Part shown: one piece after another, positions 31,896-41,490 of the stretch | How positions within the stretch are numbered: the first letter of the stretch is position 1 | How the letters are laid out: every line of letters starts with the position of its first letter | Assembly: GCF_008764245.1 (NCBI RefSeq) | Contig: NZ_VTQV01000006.1 | Coordinates: 108,421-159,737 of the forward strand | Direction of reading: 5' to 3' | DNA from: Bacillus subtilis | GTDB taxonomy: Bacteria; Bacillota; Bacilli; Bacillales; Bacillaceae_C | Length of the DNA stretch: 51,317 nt | The notes under the pieces: generated by a model | Told to the model about the DNA's origin: nothing | Database searches by the model: none | Seen by the model: the letters and a program-made list of their open reading frames with translations, nothing else | Program-made: the position numbers and the translations under genes

Positions 31896-32717
31896 ATGAT
31901 GAAAATAACTTTTCAAAAAGAGATTGCAAAGGAATTTGGGTTAAATGAAAGTATTGTTTTAGAGGAACTTTATGTACGAATTCAACAAAAAGGAATTCCA
32001 CTGAACGGAAAAGTGTGGATTGAGTGCACATATGAAAAATGGCAGGAGGTTTTTCCGTTTTGGTCGATTTCCACGATCAAGCGCACCTTCTCTTCATTGA
32101 AAAAACAAGGTCTTATTCTCATGGAACAGCACGGGAAACATCGTTATGATCGGACCAATTGGTATGCGTTTACCAATGAAGGAATGCATCACTTTTCGGA
32201 AAGAGAAACCACAACAAATGTTGAAAACAGTCATTGGGAAAAGCGTGAAGAACAGCAAGACATCGTAGAAAGAGATGGAAATAGCACAACAAAAATCGAA
32301 ACGCACACACACATTAAAGAGGAAAATGGTATACACGATAAAATTTCCATCATCCAAAAACAATTAAAGAAATTGCGTTTTTACCCATTACGCACCTCCC
32401 AGAAGGAAGAACTCGCCCATGCTTGCCGCACATTCCCACTTGAACAAATTATTGAAGCTTTGGAGGCAACCGCCGAGCGTGCTATTTTCGCCTGGAAATA
32501 TGCGTATAAAGTTTTATTAACAAATAAAAAAACCGCTCCCAAGCGGAAAATCATTCGTACGGAAAAATTACCAGACTGGTTTCAGGAATATAAACCGTCA
32601 AGCTCAAAAGAACCTGAACAAGTGTGGGATGAAGAAGCACTTGCCCGACGGCAACGATTGCTAGCGATTCAAGAAAAGTATAAGCAACAACCAAAGCCAA
32701 CCTGTTCCAGTGTATAA
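31896..32717 (+). CDS. Replication-protein-like winged-helix protein
   Basis: 273 residues, soluble. The N-terminal 90 residues (FQKEIAKEFGLNESIVLEELY, then YEKWQEVFPFWSISTIKRTF and LKKQGLI) match the N-terminal winged helix of phage and plasmid replication proteins of the DnaD/Rep-organiser kind. A polar linker follows, then a helical part LRTSQKEELAHACRTFPLEQIIEAL and FAWKYAYKVLLTNKK. GGAGGG 7 bases before ATG. No other phage or plasmid gene is next to it, so it may be a domesticated or relict element gene. Upstream 228 bp is AT-rich with nothing else seen. Confidence 0.65.
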   Translation: MMKITFQKEIAKEFGLNESIVLEELYVRIQQKGIPLNGKVWIECTYEKWQEVFPFWSISTIKRTFSSLKKQGLILMEQHGKHRYDRTNWYAFTNEGMHHFSERETTTNVENSHWEKREEQQDIVERDGNSTTKIETHTHIKEENGIHDKISIIQKQLKKLRFYPLRTSQKEELAHACRTFPLEQIIEALEATAERAIFAWKYAYKVLLTNKKTAPKRKIIRTEKLPDWFQEYKPSSSKEPEQVWDEEALARRQRLLAIQEKYKQQPKPTCSSV

Positions 32718-32852
32718 GAAAGACTAGCCAGTCTTTTGTTAGCTCTCTTTCGTAAAATAGAAAATCAGTTTCTAATTCCTTTCCCCCCTTCCCTTTTCAG
32801 AAGGCATTCTCTACAATAAACGTAAGATGAAAATAGGGAAAGGGGAATGAGA

Positions 32853-33644
32853 ATGGTTGAAAAATTAGATGTAAATGCTTATTTAGAACGAATTGGCTAT
32901 GAAGGGACATTAGATAACAGTGCTCAGACACTTGCCCAGCTTCAGAATTGCCATTTACATACAGTCCCATATGAAAATTTGGATATCTTGCAAAATGTCC
33001 CGTTATCATTAGAGATACCTGATTTGTATGAAAAAATTGTGGTACAACGAAGGGGTGGCTATTGTTTCGAGCTTAATGCATTATTCAGCTGGCTATTGCG
33101 TGAACTGGGATTCCCTGTGACCGATTATTTCGCGCGGTTTTGGCGGGATGAACCCAATCCCCCTCCGAAGCGACGCCATCATGTTTTAAAGGTAGAGGCC
33201 GAAGGAAAAAACTACTTATGTGATGTCGGTGTAGGCGGAATTGTCCCAAGAAAGCCGATTAAAATGGTGGAAGGCTTGGTACAGACACAAGGTGATGAAG
33301 TGTATAAATTAGAGAAAGTCCCCAAATTCGGCTGGATGCTCTATGAGAAAAAGCAAAAGCAATGGCGAGAAATATTCTCTTTCACGGAGGAGCCTCAACT
33401 GGCAAAGGATTATATCATGGCTTCTTTTTGGTGTGAACATGCGCCTGAGTCCATCTTCACCAAAGAAGCGATGATAGCGATTCGTACAAAAGAGGGGCGA
33501 AATTCTGTTTCAGGTAAAGAGTTTCGTATTTTTACAGATGATCAAGTGCACGCTTTTACTCCATCTTCCAATCAAGAATACAAGCAAGCACTGCAAACGT
33601 ATTTTGGGATTGTTTTGTCAGATGAAGCCGGTGATCATTTCTAA
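32853..33644 (+). CDS. Arylamine N-acetyltransferase
   Basis: About 263 residues; ATG at 32853 has AAGGGG 7 bases upstream, the earlier ATG at 32847 is too close. Catalytic triad by motif, counted from 32847: C73 in RRGGYCFELN, H111 in RRHHVLKV, D126 in LCDVGVGG. N-terminal HTVPYENLDI is also typical. Transfers acetyl from acetyl-CoA to arylamines or hydrazines through the cysteine. Stands alone; flanking spacing gives no operon partner. Confidence 0.93.
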   Translation: MVEKLDVNAYLERIGYEGTLDNSAQTLAQLQNCHLHTVPYENLDILQNVPLSLEIPDLYEKIVVQRRGGYCFELNALFSWLLRELGFPVTDYFARFWRDEPNPPPKRRHHVLKVEAEGKNYLCDVGVGGIVPRKPIKMVEGLVQTQGDEVYKLEKVPKFGWMLYEKKQKQWREIFSFTEEPQLAKDYIMASFWCEHAPESIFTKEAMIAIRTKEGRNSVSGKEFRIFTDDQVHAFTPSSNQEYKQALQTYFGIVLSDEAGDHF

Positions 33645-33759
33645 ATACTGTTTTTTATAGGGCCTTTAGAACTGTTTTTCAATAACTTTCATAAAAGTCG
33701 TAACCTTTTCTCTACTTATTCGTTAATTATAGTGAATATATAGGAGAGGATGAAGTACA

Positions 33760-34263
33760 ATGAGGAAAAGTAGGTTCTTAATATCATTGTTTTCCGCTGT
33801 TCTCATGGTAGTCTTTATTTCCAGTCCCACTTTCGCTGATGAAAATGAGGATGCTTCTATGATTCCAACAACAGGAGAGCCTTCAATTGATCCAAATTAT
33901 GGGGAAGGAACCATCGAAGACTCTTCGTTTCAACTTATGGCCAATCAATATTTAAGTGGCGGCAAAGGTACGATTAGCCGATCGGGTACGACTGTCACAG
34001 TCACTGCCAACACAACAGCCCGAACATCAGTTGATGTTATTGGTGTAAGAATAACTCTACAAAAATGGGACGCTCAAAAAAAGGCTTGGATCAACCTATC
34101 CAATTTAGGCGAGTACAAGTCTCATGGTTCCACTGTTGTCTCAGGGCAGCAAAAAGTGACCGTAGCAAAAGGAAGATATCGAACCTCGTGCTTCCATTGG
34201 GTACAGAAAGGGAGCAAAGTGGAAAGTGCCTATAGTATTTCAACCTTTATTGAAGTAAAATAA
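33760..34263 (+). CDS. Secreted protein of the DUF6147 kind
   Basis: 167 residues with a Sec signal peptide (RKSRFLISLFSAVLMVVFISSPTFA, cleavage after FADE-type site near residue 26). The mature part is beta-rich (TISRSGTTVTVTANTTARTSVDVIGVRITLQKW and STFIEVK), as in the DUF6147 family; function unknown. GGAGAGG upstream of ATG. Followed by a good terminator, so it is a single-gene transcript. Confidence 0.7.
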   Translation: MRKSRFLISLFSAVLMVVFISSPTFADENEDASMIPTTGEPSIDPNYGEGTIEDSSFQLMANQYLSGGKGTISRSGTTVTVTANTTARTSVDVIGVRITLQKWDAQKKAWINLSNLGEYKSHGSTVVSGQQKVTVAKGRYRTSCFHWVQKGSKVESAYSISTFIEVK

Positions 34264-34290
34264 TTAGCTAGGCTTGCGATAAATGATAAA

Positions 34291-34335
34291 AAGGAACTAG
34301 TGATAGAGAATTCTTTCATACTAGTTCTTTTTCTT
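34291..34335 (+). terminator. Terminator of the secreted DUF6147-like gene
   Basis: AAGGAACTAGT (34291-34301) pairs with ACTAGTTCTTT (34320-34330), followed by a T-rich run TTCTTTTC. Confidence 0.8.
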
Positions 34336-34426
34336 TTCGGATAATTAGAGCTATGCACAGCAAAAACTCCCTGCTGATCTCAGATAATTCTCCAAGATTA
34401 GAGAGGGAGTCATTTCATCTCTTTCC

Positions 34427-35212
34427 TTATTCCATCGATTCCGCAACTTCTATAATCTCCTGTTTTGACAAATTTCCGCTTATGGAATAATACATTTGGC
34501 CGCCTTTCACCCATAATAATTCACGAAGATCATCTTGGATCGTTAGGAGCTGTGCTTGTTCCCCATTTACAATTATATTCTCAATTTGGGTGTCTTCATT
34601 GTCAAATACCATTCCCATTCCAAAGGCTTCACCAATTGCTTGCTGATTGATCACAAAGCCCTCCTCGTCCGCTCCTTCATAATGCAAAAGAATGTCTGTA
34701 CTTAACTCATCTTCCCCCTTCATAACGGTCACATTTTCCAGATGATAAGCTTTCGGTATATAGGTGGGCAACACAATTGGAAATGCGGTTTCCTGCCGTG
34801 CTTCTTGCAAGCTCATTTGCACAGATTCAAACTCAGATTCCACTATCACTGAATCCTCTTCTGATCCACCCGTTTGAGGAGGATCTCCAAACCCTGTATC
34901 CTGCCCCACTTTCAAAAATAAATGACCCATTTTCCCTTGAACCTGTTGGAGGAATTGGGTTAGCGTTGGAGAGGCTAAGCCTTGAGAGGTCGAGAATAGC
35001 GCGACGGAGGCAAGAATAACAAGAATGGATACAGCATACATCCACACGTTTTTGAAACTTCTTGGCTGCCGAACAGGATGTTTCTTCCGTGCCTCTTCTA
35101 GCTTCTCCCATGCCTCCCCCACAGAATACATAGGAGTTGGCGTCTGTTCTATCTCTTCATGAATCGCTTCTTTGATCAGTTGGTCTAGAGAATCACTTTT
35201 TCCTTTACTCAA
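34427..35212 (-). CDS. Anti-sigma factor, single-pass membrane (DUF4367 type)
   Basis: About 261 residues from TTG at 35212, which overlaps the sigma gene stop and has GGTGG a few bases upstream; the frame is open to ATG 35239. N-terminal cytoplasmic part LDQLIKEAIHEEIEQTPTP...AWEKLEEARKK, one membrane segment (VWMYAVSILVILASVALFS), an extracellular region, and a C-terminal DUF4367-like domain (PTYIPKAYHLENVTVM ... LLTIQDDLRELLWVKGGQMYYSISGNLS). This is the layout of anti-sigma factors; it should hold the partner sigma at the membrane until a signal releases it. Confidence 0.82.
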   Translation of the reverse strand: MSKGKSDSLDQLIKEAIHEEIEQTPTPMYSVGEAWEKLEEARKKHPVRQPRSFKNVWMYAVSILVILASVALFSTSQGLASPTLTQFLQQVQGKMGHLFLKVGQDTGFGDPPQTGGSEEDSVIVESEFESVQMSLQEARQETAFPIVLPTYIPKAYHLENVTVMKGEDELSTDILLHYEGADEEGFVINQQAIGEAFGMGMVFDNEDTQIENIIVNGEQAQLLTIQDDLRELLWVKGGQMYYSISGNLSKQEIIEVAESME

Positions 35213-35783
35213 AATGACCACCATCCCTAAACTCATCATGATTTTGCAATTCTTTTCTTAACTTCTTCTTCGCACGATGAAGGCGAGATTTCACTGCACT
35301 AGGACTAATATTTAACACTTCTGCAATTTCCTCCTCCTTTAGGTCGTACTCAAACCTCAGCAGTAGCACTTCTTTATAAGCTGGGGGCTTTAGTATAGAA
35401 ATGCATTGCTTAATCAGTTGTTTTATCATCCGTCTTTCCACTTTTCCCTCTACAGGAGATCCAGAATGATTTGGTTTGGAATTTCTATCTAATATATAGA
35501 CGTCATCTGTGAGATAATCGTTTCGCTTTTTTACTTTTCTTATATGATCAATCGCCGTTCTCGTGGCGATCGTCACAAGCCACGCTTTTATTTTCGCCCC
35601 ACGTTTTAGTTTATGTAAATTTTGAAACGCTTTTATAAAGGCCTCTTGAGTAAGATCCTCAGCAAGGTATTGATCCTGGACGATAAAAAATACAGCCTTA
35701 TAAACATCGTGGTAATGCGTTTCAAATATAAGTTTTTCATAATCAGCTGGTGTACTCAGCTGATTATTTTCCTGTTCAGGCAA
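35205..35783 (-). CDS. ECF-type RNA polymerase sigma factor
   Basis: 192 residues from TTG at 35783 (GGGAGGG 7 bases upstream; frame open to 35825). Region 2: YHDVYKAVFFIVQDQYLAEDLTQEAFIKAFQNLHKL and WLVTIATRTAIDHIRKVKKR. Region 4: KPPAYKEVLLLRFEYDLKEEEIAEVLNISPSAVKSRLHRAKKKLR. Regions 1 and 3 are absent, as in group 4 sigma factors. Overlaps the anti-sigma gene by 8 bp, so both are translated together. Target genes cannot be told. Confidence 0.93.
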   Translation of the reverse strand: MPEQENNQLSTPADYEKLIFETHYHDVYKAVFFIVQDQYLAEDLTQEAFIKAFQNLHKLKRGAKIKAWLVTIATRTAIDHIRKVKKRNDYLTDDVYILDRNSKPNHSGSPVEGKVERRMIKQLIKQCISILKPPAYKEVLLLRFEYDLKEEEIAEVLNISPSAVKSRLHRAKKKLRKELQNHDEFRDGGHFE

Positions 35784-35980
35784 CTTGGTCCCTCCCAACA
35801 AACACTTATCGACTTTACGACTCAACTATCTATGTAAATATTACCACAATTAGAGAAGTAGCATTTAGCAAAATCTGACATTTTTCTGCTATATAGCGGA
35901 AGACACTAAGAGCATCCCAGCATTTTTTCTTGAAAGTTTTAGCTAGTGCAAAGGATTGTAAAATATTTTAGATATAATAA

Positions 35981-36016
35981 AAAAGATTGGTGCAGCGTGA
36001 TGCTGACCAATCTTTT
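35981..36016 (-). terminator. Terminator of the sugar operon
   Basis: AAAAGATTGGT (35981-35991) pairs with ACCAATCTTTT (36006-36016), with an inner CAGC/GCTG, loop GTGAT. The plus-strand T run is also good. It lies 20 bp past the stop of the last gene of the minus-strand operon. Confidence 0.85.
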
Positions 36017-36035
36017 TACTCTTTCCTCAAATCCT

Positions 36036-36848
36036 CTATTCTAGGTTCCGAATCCACACTCCTGCCATATCAATCCAATTTTGGCATTCTTCTTGGATAC
36101 CGAAATTGTTCTGAACACTCATACTCTCTTCATTCGCAAGGGAAAGACCGTGTCCACCCCGTGGATAAATATGGAGCTCAAACGGGATGTTGTGTTTCCT
36201 TAAAGCAACGGCAAACAGCATCGAGTTTTCCACCGGGACACCGGCATCCTCAAACGTATGCCATAGGAATGTAGGCGGTGTTTGCGCATTTACTTGCTTC
36301 TCCAAGGAAAGCTTCTCTCGTAATTCTTCGTGCTGATCTCCCAGTAAGGCATCGAATGAGCCTTGGTGAGCATGAATTCCCGAGGAGATGACAGGGTAAC
36401 TCAAAATAAGGCCGTTTGGTTTGTAGGCGGCTTTGTCGACTTGTAAACTTTTAGCTAGAAAATCCTTTTCCCAGAAAACGCCGAGACTTGCGGCTAAATG
36501 ACCGCCTGCTGAAAAACCAGCGATGATCACTTTATTTGAATCCACATTCCACTCCTCAGCCCGATTTCTCACATGGGCGACTGCCGTAGCGAGTTCAGTT
36601 AAGGCAGTTGGAAAAGTTGCTGGCGCTACGCTATACCTTAAGATAAAGACATGGAAACCCATGGCATTCAGCCGAATAGCCACCGGCTCAGCTTCACGAT
36701 CTGATGTCCTTACATAACCTCCACCTGGACAAATGATAACAGCCGGTCTCTTACGGTTTTGGTCAATTTCTGGTGAGTTATCCAACACATACGTGTAAAG
36801 CTTTGCCTCTGATTGCTCCGTCTGAATGCGAATCACTTCATGGATCAA
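36036..36848 (-). CDS. Alpha/beta hydrolase, acetyl-esterase type
   Basis: 270 residues from TTG at 36848 (AGAGGTG 7 bases upstream). Fold marks: oxyanion motif CPGGGYVRTSDREAEPVAIRL, nucleophile elbow GFSAGGHLAAS (S113), a C-terminal histidine in YPRGGHGLSLA, and HTFEDAGVPVENS with the acid. Resembles acetylxylan or carbohydrate esterases of the BD-FAE/Axe type. It is the last gene of the sugar operon, 22 bp after pgmB, so it may remove acyl groups from the imported sugar. Confidence 0.85.
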   Translation of the reverse strand: MIHEVIRIQTEQSEAKLYTYVLDNSPEIDQNRKRPAVIICPGGGYVRTSDREAEPVAIRLNAMGFHVFILRYSVAPATFPTALTELATAVAHVRNRAEEWNVDSNKVIIAGFSAGGHLAASLGVFWEKDFLAKSLQVDKAAYKPNGLILSYPVISSGIHAHQGSFDALLGDQHEELREKLSLEKQVNAQTPPTFLWHTFEDAGVPVENSMLFAVALRKHNIPFELHIYPRGGHGLSLANEESMSVQNNFGIQEECQNWIDMAGVWIRNLE

Positions 36849-36870
36849 TGCACAACACCTCTAGTCTTTT

Positions 36871-37518
36871 TTAAAAGTATACCCCGACTGGGAAACTTTT
36901 TAAAGTTGAAAAGACCACATCTGCTTGAGGAAGATCCTGTTCTTGACCGACACCGATTGCTAGCATCCCAACTGCCTTTGCAGCCTCTAGCCCTGCTTGT
37001 GAGTCTTCAAACACTACACATTGTTCATAAGACACGTTTAATTGATCAGCCCCTAAAGTGAAAACCTCTGGGTCTGGCTTCGCTTTGGCGACAGCATTTC
37101 CATCGACAATCACATCAAAGAAAGAAGTAATCCCGACATTCTCCAAAATCATTTTTGCATTCTTACTGGCGGAACCTAAAGCGATTTTTACACCTTTCGC
37201 TTTTAATGTTTCCAATAAAGCGAGGGAACCTTCCAGCAGTTCCGATTCATCTAGCTTAGAAATAAGTTCCACATAGCGGTTATTTTTCTCCTCTGCCAAA
37301 CTTTCCTTCTCCGCTTGTGTGAATCGCTCTGTCATTTGACCAACTTCTAATAAAATATCTAGCGAGGCCATTCTCGACACACCTTTGAGCCGCTCATTAT
37401 CCTGAAGGGTAAAGGAAAATCCTAATCGATCAGCGAGTTCCTTCCATGCTAAATAATGATATTTTGCGGTATCGACTAAGACACCATCCAAATCAAAAAT
37501 CGCGCATGTATGCTTCAT
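36871..37518 (-). CDS. pgmB: Beta-phosphoglucomutase
   Basis: 215 residues, HAD fold. Nucleophile and acid in FDLDGVLVDTAKYHY (D9 and D11), then the cap with RLKGVSRMASLDILLE, GSASKNAKMILE, AKAKPDPEVF (K) and FEDSQAGLEAAKAVGM. Turns beta-glucose 1-phosphate into glucose 6-phosphate. Directly after the GH65 phosphorylase (1 bp apart), whose product is its substrate. Confidence 0.95.
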   Translation of the reverse strand: MKHTCAIFDLDGVLVDTAKYHYLAWKELADRLGFSFTLQDNERLKGVSRMASLDILLEVGQMTERFTQAEKESLAEEKNNRYVELISKLDESELLEGSLALLETLKAKGVKIALGSASKNAKMILENVGITSFFDVIVDGNAVAKAKPDPEVFTLGADQLNVSYEQCVVFEDSQAGLEAAKAVGMLAIGVGQEQDLPQADVVFSTLKSFPVGVYF

Positions 37519-39801
37519 TTATTTCCCCTCCAGCGAAAGACTCAATTGCTCTTCTAATTGATAAGCTTGTCCATATACATGAATCGTTTTTTCACTTCCA
37601 CTTACAAGCGTGAACTGACAAGACCCCGGGTCGACCTTCACCTTGATCACACTGTCTTCATAATGAACTTTAAATTGATAACCTGTCCATTTGTCTGGCA
37701 AGAATGGAGAAAAATAATAGCCCGATTCTTTGATGCGTAAGCCGGCAAATCCATAAACAATCGCCATATAGTTTCCGCCCATATTCGCCGTATGGATGCC
37801 ATCTTTGGTATTTTTATGGGTATTAAATAGATCGAGTTTCGCTGATTCCCCAAAGTAATCGTACGCTTTCTCATATTCTTTTAATTTAGCGGCCATAATG
37901 CTAAAAATACAGGTAGACAAGGAGGAATCATGGGTCGTAATTTTTTCATAATAATGGAAGGAATTTTCAATCGTACTTAAACTTTGCGCATCCTCCACAA
38001 TAAAATGAGCCAATACCGTATCCGCTTGTTTACACACCTGATGACGATAGAGATGTAAAGGATGATAATGGAGCAACAATGGAAATTGATCTTTTGGTGT
38101 TTTCTCCAAATCCCAAACCCGCTTGCTTAAAAAAGAATCATCCTGCGGATTAATATCCAAATCGGCATCGTACGGTAAATACATTTGCTCCGCTGCTTTT
38201 GAAAATTCTTCGATTTCTTTCGGTAATAATTGAATTTTTTCCAATACAGCTGTCTGACCATTTGCTTGTAATAGCTGATAAAATTTCACAGCCCATTGTA
38301 AATGGTATTGGGCTAAGGCATTTGTATAGTAATTATTATTGACTACACAAGTATATTCATCAGGGCCTGTTACATCATGAATCATAAACTGACCTTGATA
38401 GAAGTGACCAGCATCAAGCCATAATCGAGCCGTTTCAAAGATCATTTCTGCTCCATATTTTGCAATAAAGTCGAGGTCCTTTGTGACCAGATAGTAATTG
38501 ATTACAGAATAAGCGATATCCCCATTAATATGATATTGCGCCGAACCTGAAGGATAATATCCCGAACATTCCTTCCCAGAGATCGTTCTCCATGGATATA
38601 AAGCACCTTTTGTATGGCCCATGATACGGGCATGCTCCCGAGCAGAATCTAAGATATTGTAACGATATTGAATTAAACTTTTCGCCATTTCTGGTTGTGT
38701 CAGCAAAAAGAACGGTTGGATATACATCTCTGTATCCCAAAAGTAATGGCCTTCGTATCCCTCACCGCTTAGCCCTTTCGCGGCAACATTGCTAAACCGG
38801 TCTTTTCCAGCCGATTGCAGCAATTGATAGAGATTATAGTACATTGCCTTACTTAATTCCTCATCACCATCAATCTCCACACTGGCATGATCCCAATAGT
38901 TGGCCAAAAACTGTTCTTGCTTTTGATACCACGTCTCAATTGGTTCAGCGGTTGCCTCTTCCATTAATTGTAAAGCATGTGCAGATGGGTTTTCCTCACG
39001 GATCGAATCGGCAAAAATCGTGTATTTGCTTAATGAGACTGTCTCGTTAAGTTCAATGGATGTTTTCAAATCCCATTCGATTGAGTCACCGTAGATGTGA
39101 TGCTTGATTTCCCCCTCTTTTGACAAGTGATGTTGAACCGCTGTGGCAACTTGTAAGCCTGATGCCGAAGTTCGTGATCTAATCAGTGAAACACCATCCC
39201 TCTCTTCCACCTTCTCCACATGGATATGCCGAAAACTTTCTGCCGCAACACGCGGGTCATCCGGGTTGAAATAGTTTTGCACATTCCCAATATGTGAGGA
39301 AAGGAATTGAAGATCCCCCGAGAAATTCATAGCTGTGACATCATATTGGATCGTAAATAGAGGGAGCAACACAAAGGATGCCATCCTTGTTACAATGATT
39401 TCCACTTCATGCCCCTTAGGAGAACGCCAAAGTATGGTTCTTTTCGTGACTCCTTTTTCCATATCCAATGTCCGTGAACTCTTAAGTACTTCCCCTTCAA
39501 ACATACTAAAAAGCTCTTGATCAATCCGCAGCTTTATACCTTGTGTATCCGCCACATTCACCATTGTCTGTTTTTCTTCGACAAAGCCATAAAGTTTTTC
39601 GGCCTGCTTCATTTCCGCCAAGTCATAAAAGCCATTAATATAACTGCCACGAATGGACTGGAACTGCTCAGGATAACCTTCTTCAAAATTAGAACGGACA
39701 CCTAAGTATCCGTTCGCATTGTGAAATAAAGTTTCATTCACTAATAGCTCCTCGTTTTCCAGACTAAAATCCGTGATTTCATATACTAACTTATTATTCA
39801 T
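37519..39801 (-). CDS. GH65 alpha-glucoside phosphorylase
   Basis: About 760 residues from ATG at 39801 (AAGGG 10 bases upstream). GH65 marks: N-terminal LENEELLVNETLFHNANGYLGVR, GHYFWDTEMYIQPFF, ALYPWRTISGKECSGYYPSG, QYHINGDIAYSVINYY and VTGPDEYTCVVNNNYYTN, whose glutamate is the general acid. Splits an alpha-glucoside with phosphate, inverting to beta-glucose 1-phosphate. The stretch ECSGYYPSGSAQYHIN differs from classic maltose phosphorylases (HNEWEITFEEIHRN in memory), so kojibiose, nigerose, trehalose or glucosylglycerol are as likely as maltose. Substrate undecided. Confidence 0.88.
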   Translation of the reverse strand: MNNKLVYEITDFSLENEELLVNETLFHNANGYLGVRSNFEEGYPEQFQSIRGSYINGFYDLAEMKQAEKLYGFVEEKQTMVNVADTQGIKLRIDQELFSMFEGEVLKSSRTLDMEKGVTKRTILWRSPKGHEVEIIVTRMASFVLLPLFTIQYDVTAMNFSGDLQFLSSHIGNVQNYFNPDDPRVAAESFRHIHVEKVEERDGVSLIRSRTSASGLQVATAVQHHLSKEGEIKHHIYGDSIEWDLKTSIELNETVSLSKYTIFADSIREENPSAHALQLMEEATAEPIETWYQKQEQFLANYWDHASVEIDGDEELSKAMYYNLYQLLQSAGKDRFSNVAAKGLSGEGYEGHYFWDTEMYIQPFFLLTQPEMAKSLIQYRYNILDSAREHARIMGHTKGALYPWRTISGKECSGYYPSGSAQYHINGDIAYSVINYYLVTKDLDFIAKYGAEMIFETARLWLDAGHFYQGQFMIHDVTGPDEYTCVVNNNYYTNALAQYHLQWAVKFYQLLQANGQTAVLEKIQLLPKEIEEFSKAAEQMYLPYDADLDINPQDDSFLSKRVWDLEKTPKDQFPLLLHYHPLHLYRHQVCKQADTVLAHFIVEDAQSLSTIENSFHYYEKITTHDSSLSTCIFSIMAAKLKEYEKAYDYFGESAKLDLFNTHKNTKDGIHTANMGGNYMAIVYGFAGLRIKESGYYFSPFLPDKWTGYQFKVHYEDSVIKVKVDPGSCQFTLVSGSEKTIHVYGQAYQLEEQLSLSLEGK

Positions 39802-39823
39802 TTCATACATACCCTTCGAAAAA

Positions 39824-40636
39824 TTATTTACTTTTGTCCTCTTCTCCTAAATACTCTTGCATGAGTTGCCTATGAAAAGTTTGATTTCCTACACAAATCG
39901 ATGTTTTTTCAAATAGATTGATCGGTTTATTATCAATCGTGGTAGCTTTAACCCCCAACTCCCCTAGTAAAACTAAGCCTGCGGCAAAATCCCATGGGGA
40001 TAACCGTAAACTTATAAAACCATTTAACTTCCCACTCGCAACGGCCGCCATTTCCAAAGCAGCTGATCCAATCACTCTTGTTCCCCTGATATCTTGAATT
40101 AATGAATGGAATTTTCGATAATCATATTGGTCATTGGGTACAAGCCAACTACTATCAATCCCTAGAAGGGAATGTTTTACCGTAGTCTCTCTTACTGTCT
40201 TCAGTCTTTCCTTATTTTTGAATGCACCATAGCCATGTAAGGCGTGGTAACACTCTTCTCTAAGAGGATCATAGATAATCCCGACTCTCGGACTGCCATT
40301 TTCATATACGGCAACTGAAATAGCAAAGTTCTCCTTTTGATGGACAAAGCTTGTCGTCCCATCAATAGGGTCGATTAACCAAACGATCTCTTCTCTTGGA
40401 TTAAAGGAAGTGTCTTCCCCCATCCCTTCCTCTCCGATTATATGGTGACTTGGGTAATGTTCCTTAATCTTTTGAATGAAAAACTCTTCAATTTCGCGAT
40501 CTTTCTCCGTCACCAAATCGGCTTCAGAAGTCTTATATTCCACACGTAACTGCTCACTCAGACTTTCCTTTATGTTTTTGCCAGCTTCCTTCGTCCAGGA
40601 TATCGCCGTCTCATATATTTCATTAACCTTTTCCAA
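39824..40636 (-). CDS. Inositol-monophosphatase-family phosphatase
   Basis: 270 residues. Metal-binding motifs: IIGEEG, VWLIDPIDGTTSFVH, and SPWDFAAGLVLLGELG at the C-terminal end. The family removes phosphate from inositol phosphates, fructose 1,6-bisphosphate, histidinol phosphate or PAP. Its place between the permease and GH65 genes of a sugar operon is unusual and suggests a sugar or polyol phosphate substrate linked to the aglycone. TTG start at 40636 with AAGGAAG upstream. Confidence 0.85.
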   Translation of the reverse strand: MEKVNEIYETAISWTKEAGKNIKESLSEQLRVEYKTSEADLVTEKDREIEEFFIQKIKEHYPSHHIIGEEGMGEDTSFNPREEIVWLIDPIDGTTSFVHQKENFAISVAVYENGSPRVGIIYDPLREECYHALHGYGAFKNKERLKTVRETTVKHSLLGIDSSWLVPNDQYDYRKFHSLIQDIRGTRVIGSAALEMAAVASGKLNGFISLRLSPWDFAAGLVLLGELGVKATTIDNKPINLFEKTSICVGNQTFHRQLMQEYLGEEDKSK

Positions 40637-40653
40637 AATAGCTCACTTCTTCC

Positions 40654-41490
40654 TTATTTAATGGCTCCTTCACCAATTCCCTTGATAATGTATTTTTGTG
40701 AAAATGCATAGAATATGACAACTGGAATAATCGTCATCGTTAAGCCTGCCATCGCTAAGTTCCATTGGATCGTAAATTCTCCAAAGAAATAGAAGGTTGT
40801 TAGCGGAATAGTGCGCAACGCCTTATCAGAGAGTGTTAAGGATGGTAATAGATAATCATTCCAAATGCTAATGACATTCAAAATCATGACGGTGACAGTG
40901 ATCGGCTTAAGCATCGGAAACACAATCCGCCAAAACACACCAAATTTCGAACAACCATCAATCGTTGCCGCTTCTTCTAAGGAAACAGGAATCGATTTTA
41001 TAAAACCGTGATATAAGAATACAGAAAGACTCGCATGGAAGCCTATATTCATGTAAATCAAACCACCATGTGTATTCAACATTGGAATATGAAGTGTATC
41101 GCGAAGGAATCCCATGAATTCCATTAAAGGCATCATCAAAGTTTGAAAAGGAATAAGCATCGTTGCCACGAAAGTCATAAAGATAACCTTACTAAGCTTA
41201 TTGTCTGTTCGCACTAACATCCACGCTGTCATCGACGCCAAAATTACAATAAAAATAATAGAGACAATCGTGACAAACAAAGAGTTTTTCAAGGCAAGTA
41301 GGAAATTCATCTTCTCCATTGCTGTTTGGTAATATTGAAAGCTAAATTGAGAAGGAAGTGCGAGCGCATTACTATAAAGCTCTTCCCGATTCTTAAACGA
41401 ATTGACAAGCATGATATAAATAGGTGACAAAAAGGCAAGTGCAAGTAGAAAGAGCAAAATTTCCGCAACGATTTTACTTGTTTTTTTCAT
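40654..41490 (-). CDS. Sugar ABC transporter permease (MalG type)
   Basis: 278 residues, six membrane segments. The ATPase-docking loop EEAATIDGCSKFGVFWRIVFP is at about 190-212, and SFKNREELYSN follows the first segment as in the CUT1 family. One-base overlap with the upstream permease (TAATG). Partner of the next two genes; no ATPase is encoded here, so a shared MsmX/MsmK-type ATPase elsewhere must serve it. Confidence 0.93.
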   Translation of the reverse strand: MKKTSKIVAEILLFLLALAFLSPIYIMLVNSFKNREELYSNALALPSQFSFQYYQTAMEKMNFLLALKNSLFVTIVSIIFIVILASMTAWMLVRTDNKLSKVIFMTFVATMLIPFQTLMMPLMEFMGFLRDTLHIPMLNTHGGLIYMNIGFHASLSVFLYHGFIKSIPVSLEEAATIDGCSKFGVFWRIVFPMLKPITVTVMILNVISIWNDYLLPSLTLSDKALRTIPLTTFYFFGEFTIQWNLAMAGLTMTIIPVVIFYAFSQKYIIKGIGEGAIK

